A stretch of DNA of 42,583 bases from an uncultured Alphaproteobacteria bacterium (lineage in GTDB: Bacteria > Pseudomonadota > Alphaproteobacteria > HIMB59): positions 1 to 42,583 of the forward strand of contig CABZOW010000008.1 of assembly GCA_902527525.1 (NCBI GenBank). The letters run 5' to 3'. A model generated the notes under the pieces. That model did not search any database. It worked only from the letters and a program-made list of their open reading frames with translations, and was not told the origin of the DNA. A program made the translations under genes and the position numbers. Below are positions 1 to 8,286 of the stretch, in pieces; position 1 is the stretch's first letter; each line of letters starts with the position of its first letter.

Positions 1-750
1 GAAGTAGACTCTTGTAGAAAGGCAGGTAAAATAACTGCAACTATTTTAGACGAGCTTAATAATATAATTAAAGAGGGAATTACAACTTCTGAGATTGATG
101 AATTCTGTTTAACTAGAATTCAAGAATTAGGTGGCACTCCTGCCCCTTTGTTTTATAGAGGTTTTCCAAAATCTACATGTACTTCTTTAAACCATGTAAT
201 TTGTCATGGAATTCCAAATTATAATCGAAATCTTCAAAAAGGTGATATTTTGAATGTAGATGTTACAACAATAATTGATGGTTGGCATGGAGACTCATCA
301 AGAATGTATAAGGTAGGTGAAGTCTCTATAAAAGCAAACAACCTATGTAAAGTTACTCACGATTGTTTAATAGAAAGTATTGATGAAATAAAAGTTGGCG
401 AGCCTATTAGTCGTATTGGAAAAAAAATTGAAGATATAGCAACATCAAATAATTTTAGTGTTGTTAGAGACTTTTGTGGACATGGTGTTGGTTTGAAATT
501 TCATGAAAATCCAAGTATTTTGCATTACTACGATAGCGAATATGATAATATTAAATTTATAGATGGAATGATTTTTACGATTGAACCCATGATCAATGCT
601 GGAAAATATCAATCTAAAATACTAAGTGATGGTTGGACAGCTGTGACTAAAGATAAAACACTTAGCGCTCAGTACGAACATACGATATATATTAATGGTG
701 ATAATGTTGAGATTCTAACAGATTCTCCAAATAAGGCTTTTTATAATTGA
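1..750 (+). CDS. map: Methionine aminopeptidase type I, 5'-truncated by window edge
   Basis: Removes the initiator methionine from nascent proteins in the cytoplasm. The frame is open from base 1, so the gene starts upstream of the window; 249 residues are visible. All five metal ligands of the pita-bread fold can be placed (numbered from the first visible codon): D87 and D98 in the DVTTI...HGDSS segment, H161 in CGHGVGL, E195 in FTIEPMI and E226 in QYEHT. They sit about ten residues earlier than D97/D108/H171/E204/E235 of the E. coli enzyme, so only about ten N-terminal residues are missing. An internal ATG at 148 is not the real start, because conserved sequence precedes it. The stop overlaps the start of purB in the string TTGA. 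Confidence 0.95.
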   Translation, partial: EVDSCRKAGKITATILDELNNIIKEGITTSEIDEFCLTRIQELGGTPAPLFYRGFPKSTCTSLNHVICHGIPNYNRNLQKGDILNVDVTTIIDGWHGDSSRMYKVGEVSIKANNLCKVTHDCLIESIDEIKVGEPISRIGKKIEDIATSNNFSVVRDFCGHGVGLKFHENPSILHYYDSEYDNIKFIDGMIFTIEPMINAGKYQSKILSDGWTAVTKDKTLSAQYEHTIYINGDNVEILTDSPNKAFYN

Positions 751-2036
751 TACCGAGATACTCTAGAAAAATTCTTAAAGAAATCTGGGAGGATAATAAT
801 AAATTCCAAATATGGCTTGATCTCGAAATACTTGCTTGCGAGGCAATGGAAAAATTAGGCCAGATACCTAAAGGAACTTCAAATAGAATTAAAAAAAAAG
901 CAAAGTTTAAAGTAAAAGAAATAGAAAAAATTGAAGAAAAAACTAAGCACGATGTAATTGCTTTTTTGACTAATGTAGCAAAGTATGTAGGCGCTGAGTC
1001 TAGGTATATTCACAAGGGACTTACATCCAGTGATATTTTAGATACTTCTTTTTCGATCCAACTCAATCAATCAAGCAATATAATTCTTGGAGGTTTGGAA
1101 AAATTAAGCAAATCACTTCTTAGTATTGCAAAAAAACATAAATACACATTATGTATTGGCAGAAGCCATGGTATTCATGCTGAGACAACAACTTTTGGTT
1201 TAAAAATCCTTGGTTATCTTGCTGAAAACAATAGAAACATAAATCGTCTTAAAAATTCAATTAAACAAATACAGACAATCCAAATGTCTGGTCCTGTTGG
1301 AACATACTCTAATATTGATACAAGGGTTGAACAAATGATTGCTAAAAAATTAAAATTCTCAGTCGAGCCAGTTTCCACACAAATTATACCAAGAGATAGG
1401 CATGCAGATCTTTTTTGTTCCTTTGCAATAATAGCAAGTTCTCTTGAACGTTTATCAACAGAAATTAGACATTTACAAAGAACTGAAGTTTTGGAAGTTG
1501 AAGAGGGGTTTAGAAGAGATCAAAAAGGTAGTTCGGCAATGCCTCATAAAAAAAATCCAATTTTATCAGAAAATTTAACAGGACTAGCAAGAGTAGTAAG
1601 GTCTTTAACTATTCCTGCTTTAGAAAATATTACATCATGGCATGAAAGAGATATTAGTCACTCTAGTGTTGAGAGAATAAACGCTCCTAACGCAACCATT
1701 ACTCTTGACTTTGCAGTTCAAAGAATGATTGCCGTACTTGATAATCTAATAATACATAAAGAGAATATGGTTAAAAACTTAAACCTTTTAAAAGGCCTAC
1801 CCTATTCACAAAACGTCTTAATTTTTCTAATTGATAATAAAGTTCTGAGAGAGGATGCTTATAAAATTGTCCAAGATTGTGCTTTAAAAACCTGGGAGGG
1901 TAATTTGTCTTTTAAAGATAATCTTTTAAGCCATCCAAGTTTAGCCAAATTTAAGATATCGAGTAAAATCGATAATATCTTCAATAATAAAAGTCTTTTT
2001 ACAAATGTAGACAAGATATTTAAAAGAGTTAGCTGA
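747..2036 (+). CDS. purB: Adenylosuccinate lyase
   Basis: Cleaves SAICAR to AICAR and adenylosuccinate to AMP, each time releasing fumarate, in purine synthesis. It is 429 residues, normal for the short bacterial form. The fumarase/aspartase superfamily signature SSAMPHKKNP lies near residues 262-271, the TSSD substrate loop near residue 92 and the catalytic-His segment GRSHGIHAETT near residue 140. The start is TTG at 747, overlapping the map stop as TTGA; it is supported by the N-terminus MIPRYSR, which is the usual beginning of this family. The gene opens a pur run (purB, C, S, Q, L) with 1-4 base overlaps throughout, so translation is probably coupled. Confidence 0.96.
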   Translation: MIPRYSRKILKEIWEDNNKFQIWLDLEILACEAMEKLGQIPKGTSNRIKKKAKFKVKEIEKIEEKTKHDVIAFLTNVAKYVGAESRYIHKGLTSSDILDTSFSIQLNQSSNIILGGLEKLSKSLLSIAKKHKYTLCIGRSHGIHAETTTFGLKILGYLAENNRNINRLKNSIKQIQTIQMSGPVGTYSNIDTRVEQMIAKKLKFSVEPVSTQIIPRDRHADLFCSFAIIASSLERLSTEIRHLQRTEVLEVEEGFRRDQKGSSAMPHKKNPILSENLTGLARVVRSLTIPALENITSWHERDISHSSVERINAPNATITLDFAVQRMIAVLDNLIIHKENMVKNLNLLKGLPYSQNVLIFLIDNKVLREDAYKIVQDCALKTWEGNLSFKDNLLSHPSLAKFKISSKIDNIFNNKSLFTNVDKIFKRVS

Positions 2037-2752
2037 TGGCAACAAAATTAAAAAAACTATATGAAGGAAAAGCCAAAATTATATATGCAAAAAATAGCAA
2101 CCAAGTAATTGCTACATATAAAAATGACGCTACTGCTTTTAATAATTTAAAAAAAGGTTCAATTAAAAATAAAGGGGCTATTAATAACGCTATCTCAAGT
2201 TATTTATTTCAAATTTTGAATCACTGTAATATCCCAACGCACTTTGTCAAAAAAATTGACAAAAAATCTCAGCTTTTAAAAAAAGTAGACATTATACCAA
2301 TTGAAGTTTTAGTTAGAAATCTCTTTGCTGGATCTTTGTCAAAGAAATTTGGCATTAAGGAGGGCACTCCATTATCCGATACACTTATAGAGTACTGTTT
2401 AAAATCAGATGAACTTGGCGATCCACATATAAGTTCTGAGCATATTCTTAATTTAGGGTTATGTGACTTTGATGAATTAGAATTAATAGATGAATATTCT
2501 TTGAGAATTAATGATGTCTTGAGATCTATATATTTTTCTATCGGAATTAATTTAATTGATTTTAAGTTAGAATTTGGAATATGTAAGAAAACCAATGAAC
2601 TTCTTTTAGCTGATGAAATATCACCAGATACTTGTCGTTTATGGGATTTAAAAACAAATAAAAAACTTGATAAAGATCGCTTTCGAAGAGATTTAGGAAA
2701 TGTTGAAGAGGCATATGCAGAAGTGCTTAATAGATTAAACTTAAAGATTTAA
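2036..2752 (+). CDS. purC: SAICAR synthetase
   Basis: ATP-dependent phosphoribosylaminoimidazole-succinocarboxamide synthase, which joins CAIR and aspartate; its product feeds the purB enzyme encoded just upstream. It is 238 residues, the typical length for stand-alone bacterial PurC. The N-terminal YEGKAKIIY ATP-binding segment (residues 9-17), the EVLVRNLFAGS segment near residue 90 and DEISPDTCRLWD near residue 195 are all visible. The ATG shares one base with the purB TGA (TGATG). A 108-residue opposite-strand reading frame inside it is a shadow. Confidence 0.96.
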   Translation: MATKLKKLYEGKAKIIYAKNSNQVIATYKNDATAFNNLKKGSIKNKGAINNAISSYLFQILNHCNIPTHFVKKIDKKSQLLKKVDIIPIEVLVRNLFAGSLSKKFGIKEGTPLSDTLIEYCLKSDELGDPHISSEHILNLGLCDFDELELIDEYSLRINDVLRSIYFSIGINLIDFKLEFGICKKTNELLLADEISPDTCRLWDLKTNKKLDKDRFRRDLGNVEEAYAEVLNRLNLKI

Positions 2753-2991
2753 TGCGGATAAAAATTTTAATAAGACTTAAGAGTCAAATTTTAGAACCTC
2801 AAGGAAAGGTTATTGAACAATCGCTAAATAATTTAGGATTTAAAGAATTTCTGAATATCAGGCAAGGAAAGCTCATTGAGTTAGACCTACCAGATAATTT
2901 AAGTAAAGAGGAAAAAGATCAAAAAATAGACTCTGCATGCAAAAAGCTTTTAGTGAATGATATTATTGAAGAGTACGAAGTACTTGGATGA
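2752..2991 (+). CDS. purS: FGAM synthase subunit PurS
   Basis: Small structural subunit of the three-protein formylglycinamidine ribonucleotide synthase, needed where PurL is the small form, as here. It is 79 residues, the usual size. Visible features are a beta-strand start (RIKILIRLKSQILEPQGK), the segment VRQGK-like IRQGKLIELDL, and the C-terminal LVNDIIEEYEV. The ATG shares one base with the purC stop (TAATG), and its own stop overlaps the purQ start by four bases. The order purS-purQ-purL is the standard arrangement of this complex. Confidence 0.93.
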   Translation: MRIKILIRLKSQILEPQGKVIEQSLNNLGFKEFLNIRQGKLIELDLPDNLSKEEKDQKIDSACKKLLVNDIIEEYEVLG

Positions 2992-3668
2992 GTTTTAAGT
3001 CTGCTGTCATTACATTTCCGGGATCTAATTGTGATAGAGACGCTTTATGTTACTTACAAGATTTAACAAAAGGTGTTGTTTATAACATTTGGCATGAGGA
3101 AGCATCTTTGCCACAAGTCGATTTGGTAATATTACCTGGGGGTTTTAGTTTTGGAGACTATTTAAGATCGGGGGCCATGGCATCAAAGAGTAAAATAATC
3201 AATGATGTTATAAAACATGCAAACAATGATAGATATTTATTAGGTATTTGTAACGGTTTTCAAATTTTAACTGAAATTGGGCTACTTGAGGGAGCCTTGA
3301 TACAAAACAAAAACCTTAAATTTTTGGGGAAAAACTGTTTTATTAAAAAAAAATTTAAAAATAATTTCAATTTATCCATTAAAGAAGATCAAGTGCTTCA
3401 AATCCCTGTGGCCCACAATGAGGGAAATTTTTATTGCGATAATGAAACTTTAAAATCACTTAAAAATAATGAACAAATTGCATTTGAATACTGCAAAGGT
3501 GAATTTTCAAATAGTGAAGAAAATATTAATGGCTCAATAGAAGCTATTGCGGGCATCACAAACAAAAAGAAAAATATTCTTGGTATGATGCCTCACCCTG
3601 AAAGAGCTTATTCTGACTTTCATCCTTCACAAGATGGTAAGCTAATCATAGAGTCATTGATATCGTGA
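2988..3668 (+). CDS. purQ: FGAM synthase glutaminase subunit PurQ
   Basis: Class I glutamine amidotransferase that hydrolyses glutamine and passes ammonia to PurL. It is 226 residues. The nucleophile is the Cys in LGICNGFQ near residue 88, and the catalytic His and Glu are in MMPHPERA near residue 202. The N-terminal FPGSNCDRD and the oxyanion-type segment LPGGFSFGDYLR are typical of PurQ. The ATG overlaps the purS stop (ATGA), and its stop overlaps the purL GTG start (GTGA). Confidence 0.96.
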   Translation: MSFKSAVITFPGSNCDRDALCYLQDLTKGVVYNIWHEEASLPQVDLVILPGGFSFGDYLRSGAMASKSKIINDVIKHANNDRYLLGICNGFQILTEIGLLEGALIQNKNLKFLGKNCFIKKKFKNNFNLSIKEDQVLQIPVAHNEGNFYCDNETLKSLKNNEQIAFEYCKGEFSNSEENINGSIEAIAGITNKKKNILGMMPHPERAYSDFHPSQDGKLIIESLIS

Positions 3669-5830
3669 ACGAAGATTTAATACTTCAGCACGGCTTAACT
3701 TTAGATGAATTCAAGATCATCAAGAACTATTTAAATAGAGACTTAACTATGGAAGAGTTAGGAATTTTTTCAGCAATGTGGAATGAACACTGTTGTTATA
3801 AGACATCAAAAAAATGGTTAAAAAAACTTCCTACAGAAAATGAGATAGTTATTCAGGGGCCAGGAGAAAATGCTGGAATAATTGACATACAAGATAATGA
3901 CGGAATTGCTTTTAAAATTGAAAGTCATAACCATCCTAGTTACATCGAACCATTTAATGGATCTGCAACTGGTGTTGGAGGAATACTAAGAGATATTTTT
4001 ACGATGGGGGCTAGACCAATAGCTACTCTTGACTCAATTAGATTTGGTTTGATAGAAAGTGAAAAAACAAAATATTTATTAAACGGCGTGGTTCATGGAA
4101 TTGGCCACTACGGCAACTGTATAGGAATTCCTAATATTGGTGGTGAGTGCGAGTTTGAGTCAACGTATGGTTTTAATAATTTGGTTAATGCTATGGCTGT
4201 AGGTCATGTTCAAAAAGATAAAATTTTTTACTCAAAACCTAAGTCTATTGGGGGTCTAATTGTTTATATTGGTTCTAAGACTGGAAAAGATGGAATTCAT
4301 GGCGCCAGTATGGCTTCAGATGTTTTTTCAGAAGACGACGAGGATGATAAAAGACCTTCGGTACAAGTTGGTGATCCTTTTATGGAGAAACTTTTAATGG
4401 AGGGTTGTTTAGAATTAATGTCATTAGGATTGATAGAGTCTATGCAAGATATGGGAGCTGCAGGAATTACCTCCTCAAGTGTAGAAATGGCTTCGAAGGG
4501 CAATGTGGGTGTATTAATAAATCTTGATAAAGTCCCATTGAGGCAACCATTAAGCGCATATGAGATACTTCTATCCGAAAGCCAAGAAAGAATGTTGGCA
4601 GTCATACATGAAAAAAATAATAATAAAGTTAAAGAAATTCTTCAAAAGTGGCAAATAGATTATGAAGTTATCGGAGAAATAACTAATAATAAACGAGTTG
4701 TGTTTGAGTCAAATAATAAGAAAGTGGTAGACCTACCCGTAGATATTATTGTTGATGATGCACCTGAATACGACAGAGAATTTTATATTCCAAGAAAAAG
4801 AAAAGGCAAAGATTTTGATTTTTCCAACATTAAATTGGAAGATATAATTAACACTTTATTATTTAATTTGAATTATTTGGATAAAAGTTGGGTTTTTAAT
4901 CAATATGACTCAACTGTCATGGGAGATACTATCAAAGAACCCGGTCAATCATCTGGTATAGTTAAAATTCACGGAACACAAAAAGTTATTGGCGCTACCA
5001 CAGACTGCAATCCTTTATATATAAGAATTAATCCTTACGAGGGTATGAAATATACAGTTGCTGAGTCTTACAGGAATTTAATTGCATGTAACATAAATCC
5101 TTTAGCTATCACAAATAATCTGAATTTTGCTAGTCCCTTAGACCCAAATATCATGGGTGAATTAGTCTTATCTATTGATGGTCTAAAAAAAGCAGCAGCC
5201 AAATTCAATACCCCTATCGTTTCAGGCAATGTGTCTTTATATAACCAGACAAATCAAATACCTATTAAGCCCACACCTGTGATTGGAATGGTAGGATTAA
5301 ATCAGGATTTAAAAAAAATAAATTCTAATAAATTTTGTAATATTGGCAATAAGATCCTTGTTTTAGGAAAACAATTAGAAAAAAATTTAAGTCCTTATCT
5401 ATTGCAGGATCAAAATCTTGCCTCAAACATAAATGAGTATAATGATTTAGAGGAATTAGATTTGGATTATGAAAAAAAAGTAGCTGATTGTGTTTTGAAG
5501 ATGTCAGATCTCAAATATATTATGTCCTGTAATGATATTTCAAGAGGTGGTGTCTTTTTATCTTTATTAAAAATGCAATATAAGGATATGGGCTTTAAAG
5601 TTAATATACCTGATCCAATTGATCTTTTTTGTGAGTACAGTGCTGGGTATGTGATTGAAATTAGGAACGAAGATTTAAACAATGTAACATCCTTTCTAGG
5701 CAAAAATGGTGTTGGATACTTCGAAATTGGAGAGATAATTAGAGAAAATATAGAAATAAATTCTAAAAAATTTGACTATTTTGATATTATGAATAATTAT
5801 CATAATAATTTTGAAAAAATTATTAATTAG
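3665..5830 (+). CDS. purL: FGAM synthase subunit PurL (small type)
   Basis: ATP-dependent synthetase subunit converting FGAR to FGAM with ammonia supplied by PurQ. Its 721 residues place it in the small PurL class that works with PurS and PurQ, rather than the roughly 1300-residue fused enzyme. Two AIRS-type halves are visible: the first with WNEHCCYKTSK near residues 40-50 and ESHNHPSYIEPFNGSATGVGG near residues 88-108, the second with TDCNPLYI and SGNVSLYNQT. The start is GTG at 3665, supported by the four-base overlap with purQ and by the family N-terminus (HGLTLDEF). bolA begins at the base after its stop. Confidence 0.96.
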   Translation: MNEDLILQHGLTLDEFKIIKNYLNRDLTMEELGIFSAMWNEHCCYKTSKKWLKKLPTENEIVIQGPGENAGIIDIQDNDGIAFKIESHNHPSYIEPFNGSATGVGGILRDIFTMGARPIATLDSIRFGLIESEKTKYLLNGVVHGIGHYGNCIGIPNIGGECEFESTYGFNNLVNAMAVGHVQKDKIFYSKPKSIGGLIVYIGSKTGKDGIHGASMASDVFSEDDEDDKRPSVQVGDPFMEKLLMEGCLELMSLGLIESMQDMGAAGITSSSVEMASKGNVGVLINLDKVPLRQPLSAYEILLSESQERMLAVIHEKNNNKVKEILQKWQIDYEVIGEITNNKRVVFESNNKKVVDLPVDIIVDDAPEYDREFYIPRKRKGKDFDFSNIKLEDIINTLLFNLNYLDKSWVFNQYDSTVMGDTIKEPGQSSGIVKIHGTQKVIGATTDCNPLYIRINPYEGMKYTVAESYRNLIACNINPLAITNNLNFASPLDPNIMGELVLSIDGLKKAAAKFNTPIVSGNVSLYNQTNQIPIKPTPVIGMVGLNQDLKKINSNKFCNIGNKILVLGKQLEKNLSPYLLQDQNLASNINEYNDLEELDLDYEKKVADCVLKMSDLKYIMSCNDISRGGVFLSLLKMQYKDMGFKVNIPDPIDLFCEYSAGYVIEIRNEDLNNVTSFLGKNGVGYFEIGEIIRENIEINSKKFDYFDIMNNYHNNFEKIIN

Positions 5831-6064
5831 ATGCCTATAGAACAAAAAAAACTTGAAGATCTTATCAAAGATAAGTTTCCAAATTCTACAATTACAATAG
5901 AAGATCTTGCTGGTGATAACGATCATTATTCAGTTCAAATTGAAAGTGATATATTTAATGGGCTATCTCGTATACAACAGCATCAATTAGTCTACAAATC
6001 ATTAGATGGGTTGATGGATAAAGAGCTTCACGCTATGCAATTAAAAACGAAAGGAACTAAATAA
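5831..6064 (+). CDS. BolA/IbaG-family protein
   Basis: A 77-residue BolA-fold protein. In this family such proteins partner monothiol glutaredoxins in handling [2Fe-2S] clusters and iron homeostasis. Visible features are the central DHYSVQIESDIFNGLSRIQQHQLVY helix-turn segment, including the His-rich QQHQ stretch, and the C-terminal ELHAMQLKT strand with its conserved His, a possible cluster ligand. The ATG follows the purL TAG directly, and the stop shares one base with the ATG of the glutaredoxin gene. The adjacent CGFS glutaredoxin strongly supports a BolA-Grx pair. Whether it matches BolA or IbaG (YrbA) more closely I cannot tell by eye; the short length favours IbaG. Confidence 0.9.
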   Translation: MPIEQKKLEDLIKDKFPNSTITIEDLAGDNDHYSVQIESDIFNGLSRIQQHQLVYKSLDGLMDKELHAMQLKTKGTK

Positions 6065-6405
6065 TGGAATTAGAAAGTAGCACAAAAGAACAAATTGAAA
6101 AAATGATTGGTGATAATGAGGTATTCCTCTTTATGAAAGGGAACCCTGATTTCCCTATGTGCGGTTTCTCATCTGTTGCAAGTGCAATTTTAAAAAAAAC
6201 TGGAGTTGAATTTGGTCATTGTAATGTGCTTGATGATAATAATATTAGAGAAGGCATTAAAACCTTTTCAAATTGGCCTACGATACCTCAACTATATATT
6301 AAAAACGAGTTCGTTGGCGGCTGTGATATTATGAAAGAAATGGCTGAGTCTGGGGAATTATTAGAATTGCTTAACACTAAAGGAATAAAAACTGAAGTAA
6401 GTTAA
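6064..6405 (+). CDS. grxD: Monothiol glutaredoxin, Grx4 type
   Basis: A 113-residue CGFS-type glutaredoxin, which in this family transfers iron-sulfur clusters rather than reducing disulfides. The active-site motif MCGFS is near residues 32-36, preceded by the VFLFMKGNPDFP segment, followed by WPTIPQLYIKNEFVGGCDI with the cis-Pro and the glutathione-binding GG(C)D. Its ATG overlaps the stop of the BolA gene (TAATG), and the two proteins are expected to form a complex. It is the last gene of the plus-strand pur run, with a GC-rich hairpin immediately after the stop. Confidence 0.96.
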   Translation: MELESSTKEQIEKMIGDNEVFLFMKGNPDFPMCGFSSVASAILKKTGVEFGHCNVLDDNNIREGIKTFSNWPTIPQLYIKNEFVGGCDIMKEMAESGELLELLNTKGIKTEVS

Positions 6406-6434
6406 AAAGGGGCAAGTAACTCTAGCCCCTCTTG
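6406..6434. terminator. Bidirectional intrinsic terminator between grxD and TPR gene
   Basis: The arms AGGGGC (6408-6413) and GCCCCT (6425-6430) form a perfect six-pair GC stem. An AG/CT extension beyond one mismatch leaves a five-base loop. A run of A precedes it and T-rich sequence follows, so it can act on both converging transcripts. It fills the whole 29-base gap between the two stop codons and is the only GC-rich convergent terminator I found in the window. Confidence 0.8.
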
Positions 6435-6887
6435 TTAGTTATTAGAAATATAATTATTTAATTCTTTATAATAAGAATTATTTTCACCCACTAATTTTTT
6501 GAGTAATTCTAGATTGCTTAAGGCATTGTCTTTTTGTCCGAGATCAACATACATTTCACCTTGATATTCAATGGCCCCTAGATGCTCTGGATCAAGTTCA
6601 AGAGCTTTTTTGTAGTATTTTGCTGCATTATCAAGATCATCACTTTTTCGGTACGCAAAACCTAGCTCATTGTATACATCTGCACGGGTAAAATCTGTCG
6701 AACTAGCAGTTATAAGAGTCTTAAGCTTTCTTATTGCTTTATCATAATCTTTACTTCTTATTAGCTTTATGGCCGACTTATAATCTTTTCCGTAATTAGT
6801 TTTAGCGCTATCGCCAGAGTCAGTACCAGCAGCATAAAGACTAGAAAAAAACAAAGAAAATATAACTGTTAATATTTTAGTATTCAT
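6435..6887 (-). CDS. Secreted TPR-repeat protein
   Basis: A 150-residue protein with an N-terminal signal peptide (MNTKILTVIFSLFFSSLYAA, likely cleaved near residue 20; no lipobox Cys), so probably periplasmic. The rest reads as about three tetratricopeptide repeats near residues 34-67, 70-103 and 104-137. The clearest is ADVYNELGFAYRKSDDLDNA followed by AKYYKKALELDPEHLGAI. TPRs mediate protein contacts, so no enzymatic role is implied. It lies 52 bases downstream of rpsD on the same strand and is the last gene before the convergent terminator. Its partner and process cannot be named from sequence. Confidence 0.85.
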   Translation of the reverse strand: MNTKILTVIFSLFFSSLYAAGTDSGDSAKTNYGKDYKSAIKLIRSKDYDKAIRKLKTLITASSTDFTRADVYNELGFAYRKSDDLDNAAKYYKKALELDPEHLGAIEYQGEMYVDLGQKDNALSNLELLKKLVGENNSYYKELNNYISNN

Positions 6888-6939
6888 AACTATCCATTCG
6901 AAATTTAAATGTTATTAGATTAGTTCGCTAAGTTAATAA

Positions 6940-7557
6940 TTATCTTGAATAGAACTCAACAACGAGATTGGGTTCCATTTGGACAGGATATGGAACATCT
7001 GTTAGTTGGGGTCCTCTGACAAACTTACCGAGGCATTTTGAAATTTCTAATTGCAAATACTCAGGTACATCTCTTTCATTAGAGCTTAAAGTTTGAATAA
7101 TCATTGGAATATTTTGGCTAGTTTGCTGAAGAGATATTTCATCTCCATCCATAACCCGATAAGATTTTTTATTAACAACTTTTCCGTTAACTAAAACATG
7201 TCCGTGGTTTACCAGTTGTCTTGCAGAAAATACTGTTGGAGCGAATTTTAATCTAAATACAACAGCGTCAAGTCTTCGCTCTAATAGCTCGATCAAAATT
7301 TGACTAGTATCCCCTTTTTTTCTAGATGCTGCCTGATATATTTTTAAGAATTGTTTTTCTGTTATATCACCGTAATATTTTTTGAGCTTTTGTTTGGCCG
7401 CTAATTGAATTCCAAAGTCAGAGGGCTTTCTTCTTCTAGCTTGTCCATGTTGGCCAGGACCATATGGCCTTCTATTAAAAGGACTTTTTGGCCTACCCCA
7501 TAAATTTAAGCCAAGTCTTCTATCAATTTTATGTTTTGACGATAATCTTTTAGTCAT
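6940..7557 (-). CDS. rpsD: 30S ribosomal protein S4
   Basis: Primary 16S rRNA-binding protein of the small subunit, also known in other bacteria as a translational repressor. It is 205 residues, the normal length. Visible features are the N-terminal [13 protein letters not shown], the [15 protein letters not shown] segment, and the S4 RNA-binding domain near residues 92-155 ([14 protein letters not shown], then [15 protein letters not shown]). The C-terminus [12 protein letters not shown] is intact. It stands apart from other ribosomal genes, between a TrmJ-type methyltransferase gene (39-base gap) and a TPR gene. Confidence 0.97.
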   Translation of the reverse strand: MTKRLSSKHKIDRRLGLNLWGRPKSPFNRRPYGPGQHGQARRRKPSDFGIQLAAKQKLKKYYGDITEKQFLKIYQAASRKKGDTSQILIELLERRLDAVVFRLKFAPTVFSARQLVNHGHVLVNGKVVNKKSYRVMDGDEISLQQTSQNIPMIIQTLSSNERDVPEYLQLEISKCLGKFVRGPQLTDVPYPVQMEPNLVVEFYSR

Positions 7558-7596
7558 GAATTGGTGATTTATATAGATTTAGCATTTTAAGTCAAT

Positions 7597-8286
7597 TTAT
7601 TTTGTTATAAATTTCAGTATTCCATATGCCGTTTTTATTTGTTTTTGGTCAATTTTTGATGTTTTTAAAAAATTTCTTAAAGATATTTTTAAATTATCTC
7701 TTTTTGAAGAAATAGAGGTAAATTTTCTTTTCTCTAGTATTTTCATAAGAAATGACAAAAACTTCTCAATATCTTTTGCACTAGCTGTGGTGACAATCTT
7801 TGATGAACTAATTTTAGAAAAAGACATTTGGCTCAATTCATAAGCAATTAAAGCTACTGTATGGGATAAATTTAGAGAACTATTGCTTTTGGTAGGAATA
7901 GATAAGATATAATTAGCATGAGATATCTCTTTATTTGTTAGACCGTTATTTTCTTGACCAAACAAAATTGATATTTTGTTAGGATTTAATTTAGATATAT
8001 CTTGCAATTTTATTGAAGGTATATGGAAATCTCTTTTTCTAACAGTAGTTGCTATTAAAATATCACTGTCTTTCATTGCTTCAGGTATTGATTTATAAGT
8101 TTTTACTTTTTTTGATAAAGATGAAAAATGTTTAGCAGATTTTAGACCTTTTTCATTAGGCCAAATTTTTCTAGGATTGATTAATGATAAGTTTTCAAAA
8201 CCAAAGCATCCTATAGATCTCAAAGACATTCCAACATTTTCAGATAATTGTGGTTTATTTAGTATAAATTGAATTTTATTTTTCAA
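7597..8286 (-). CDS. SpoU/TrmH-family RNA 2'-O-methyltransferase, TrmJ-like
   Basis: A 229-residue SPOUT-fold RNA methyltransferase using SAM. Visible features are the N-terminal LNKPQLSENVGMSLRSIGCFG (asparagine-containing motif 1), the FGQENNGLTNKEI motif 2 and the knot motif IPTKSNSSLNLSHTVALIAYEL. This order and the RKIWP segment are typical of TrmJ/LasT-type enzymes, where TrmJ methylates position 32 of tRNA; the exact substrate here is inference. The start is TTG at 8286, overlapping the TGA of the citramalate synthase gene as TTGA, which supports coupled translation. rpsD follows 39 bases downstream. Confidence 0.87.
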   Translation of the reverse strand: MKNKIQFILNKPQLSENVGMSLRSIGCFGFENLSLINPRKIWPNEKGLKSAKHFSSLSKKVKTYKSIPEAMKDSDILIATTVRKRDFHIPSIKLQDISKLNPNKISILFGQENNGLTNKEISHANYILSIPTKSNSSLNLSHTVALIAYELSQMSFSKISSSKIVTTASAKDIEKFLSFLMKILEKRKFTSISSKRDNLKISLRNFLKTSKIDQKQIKTAYGILKFITK

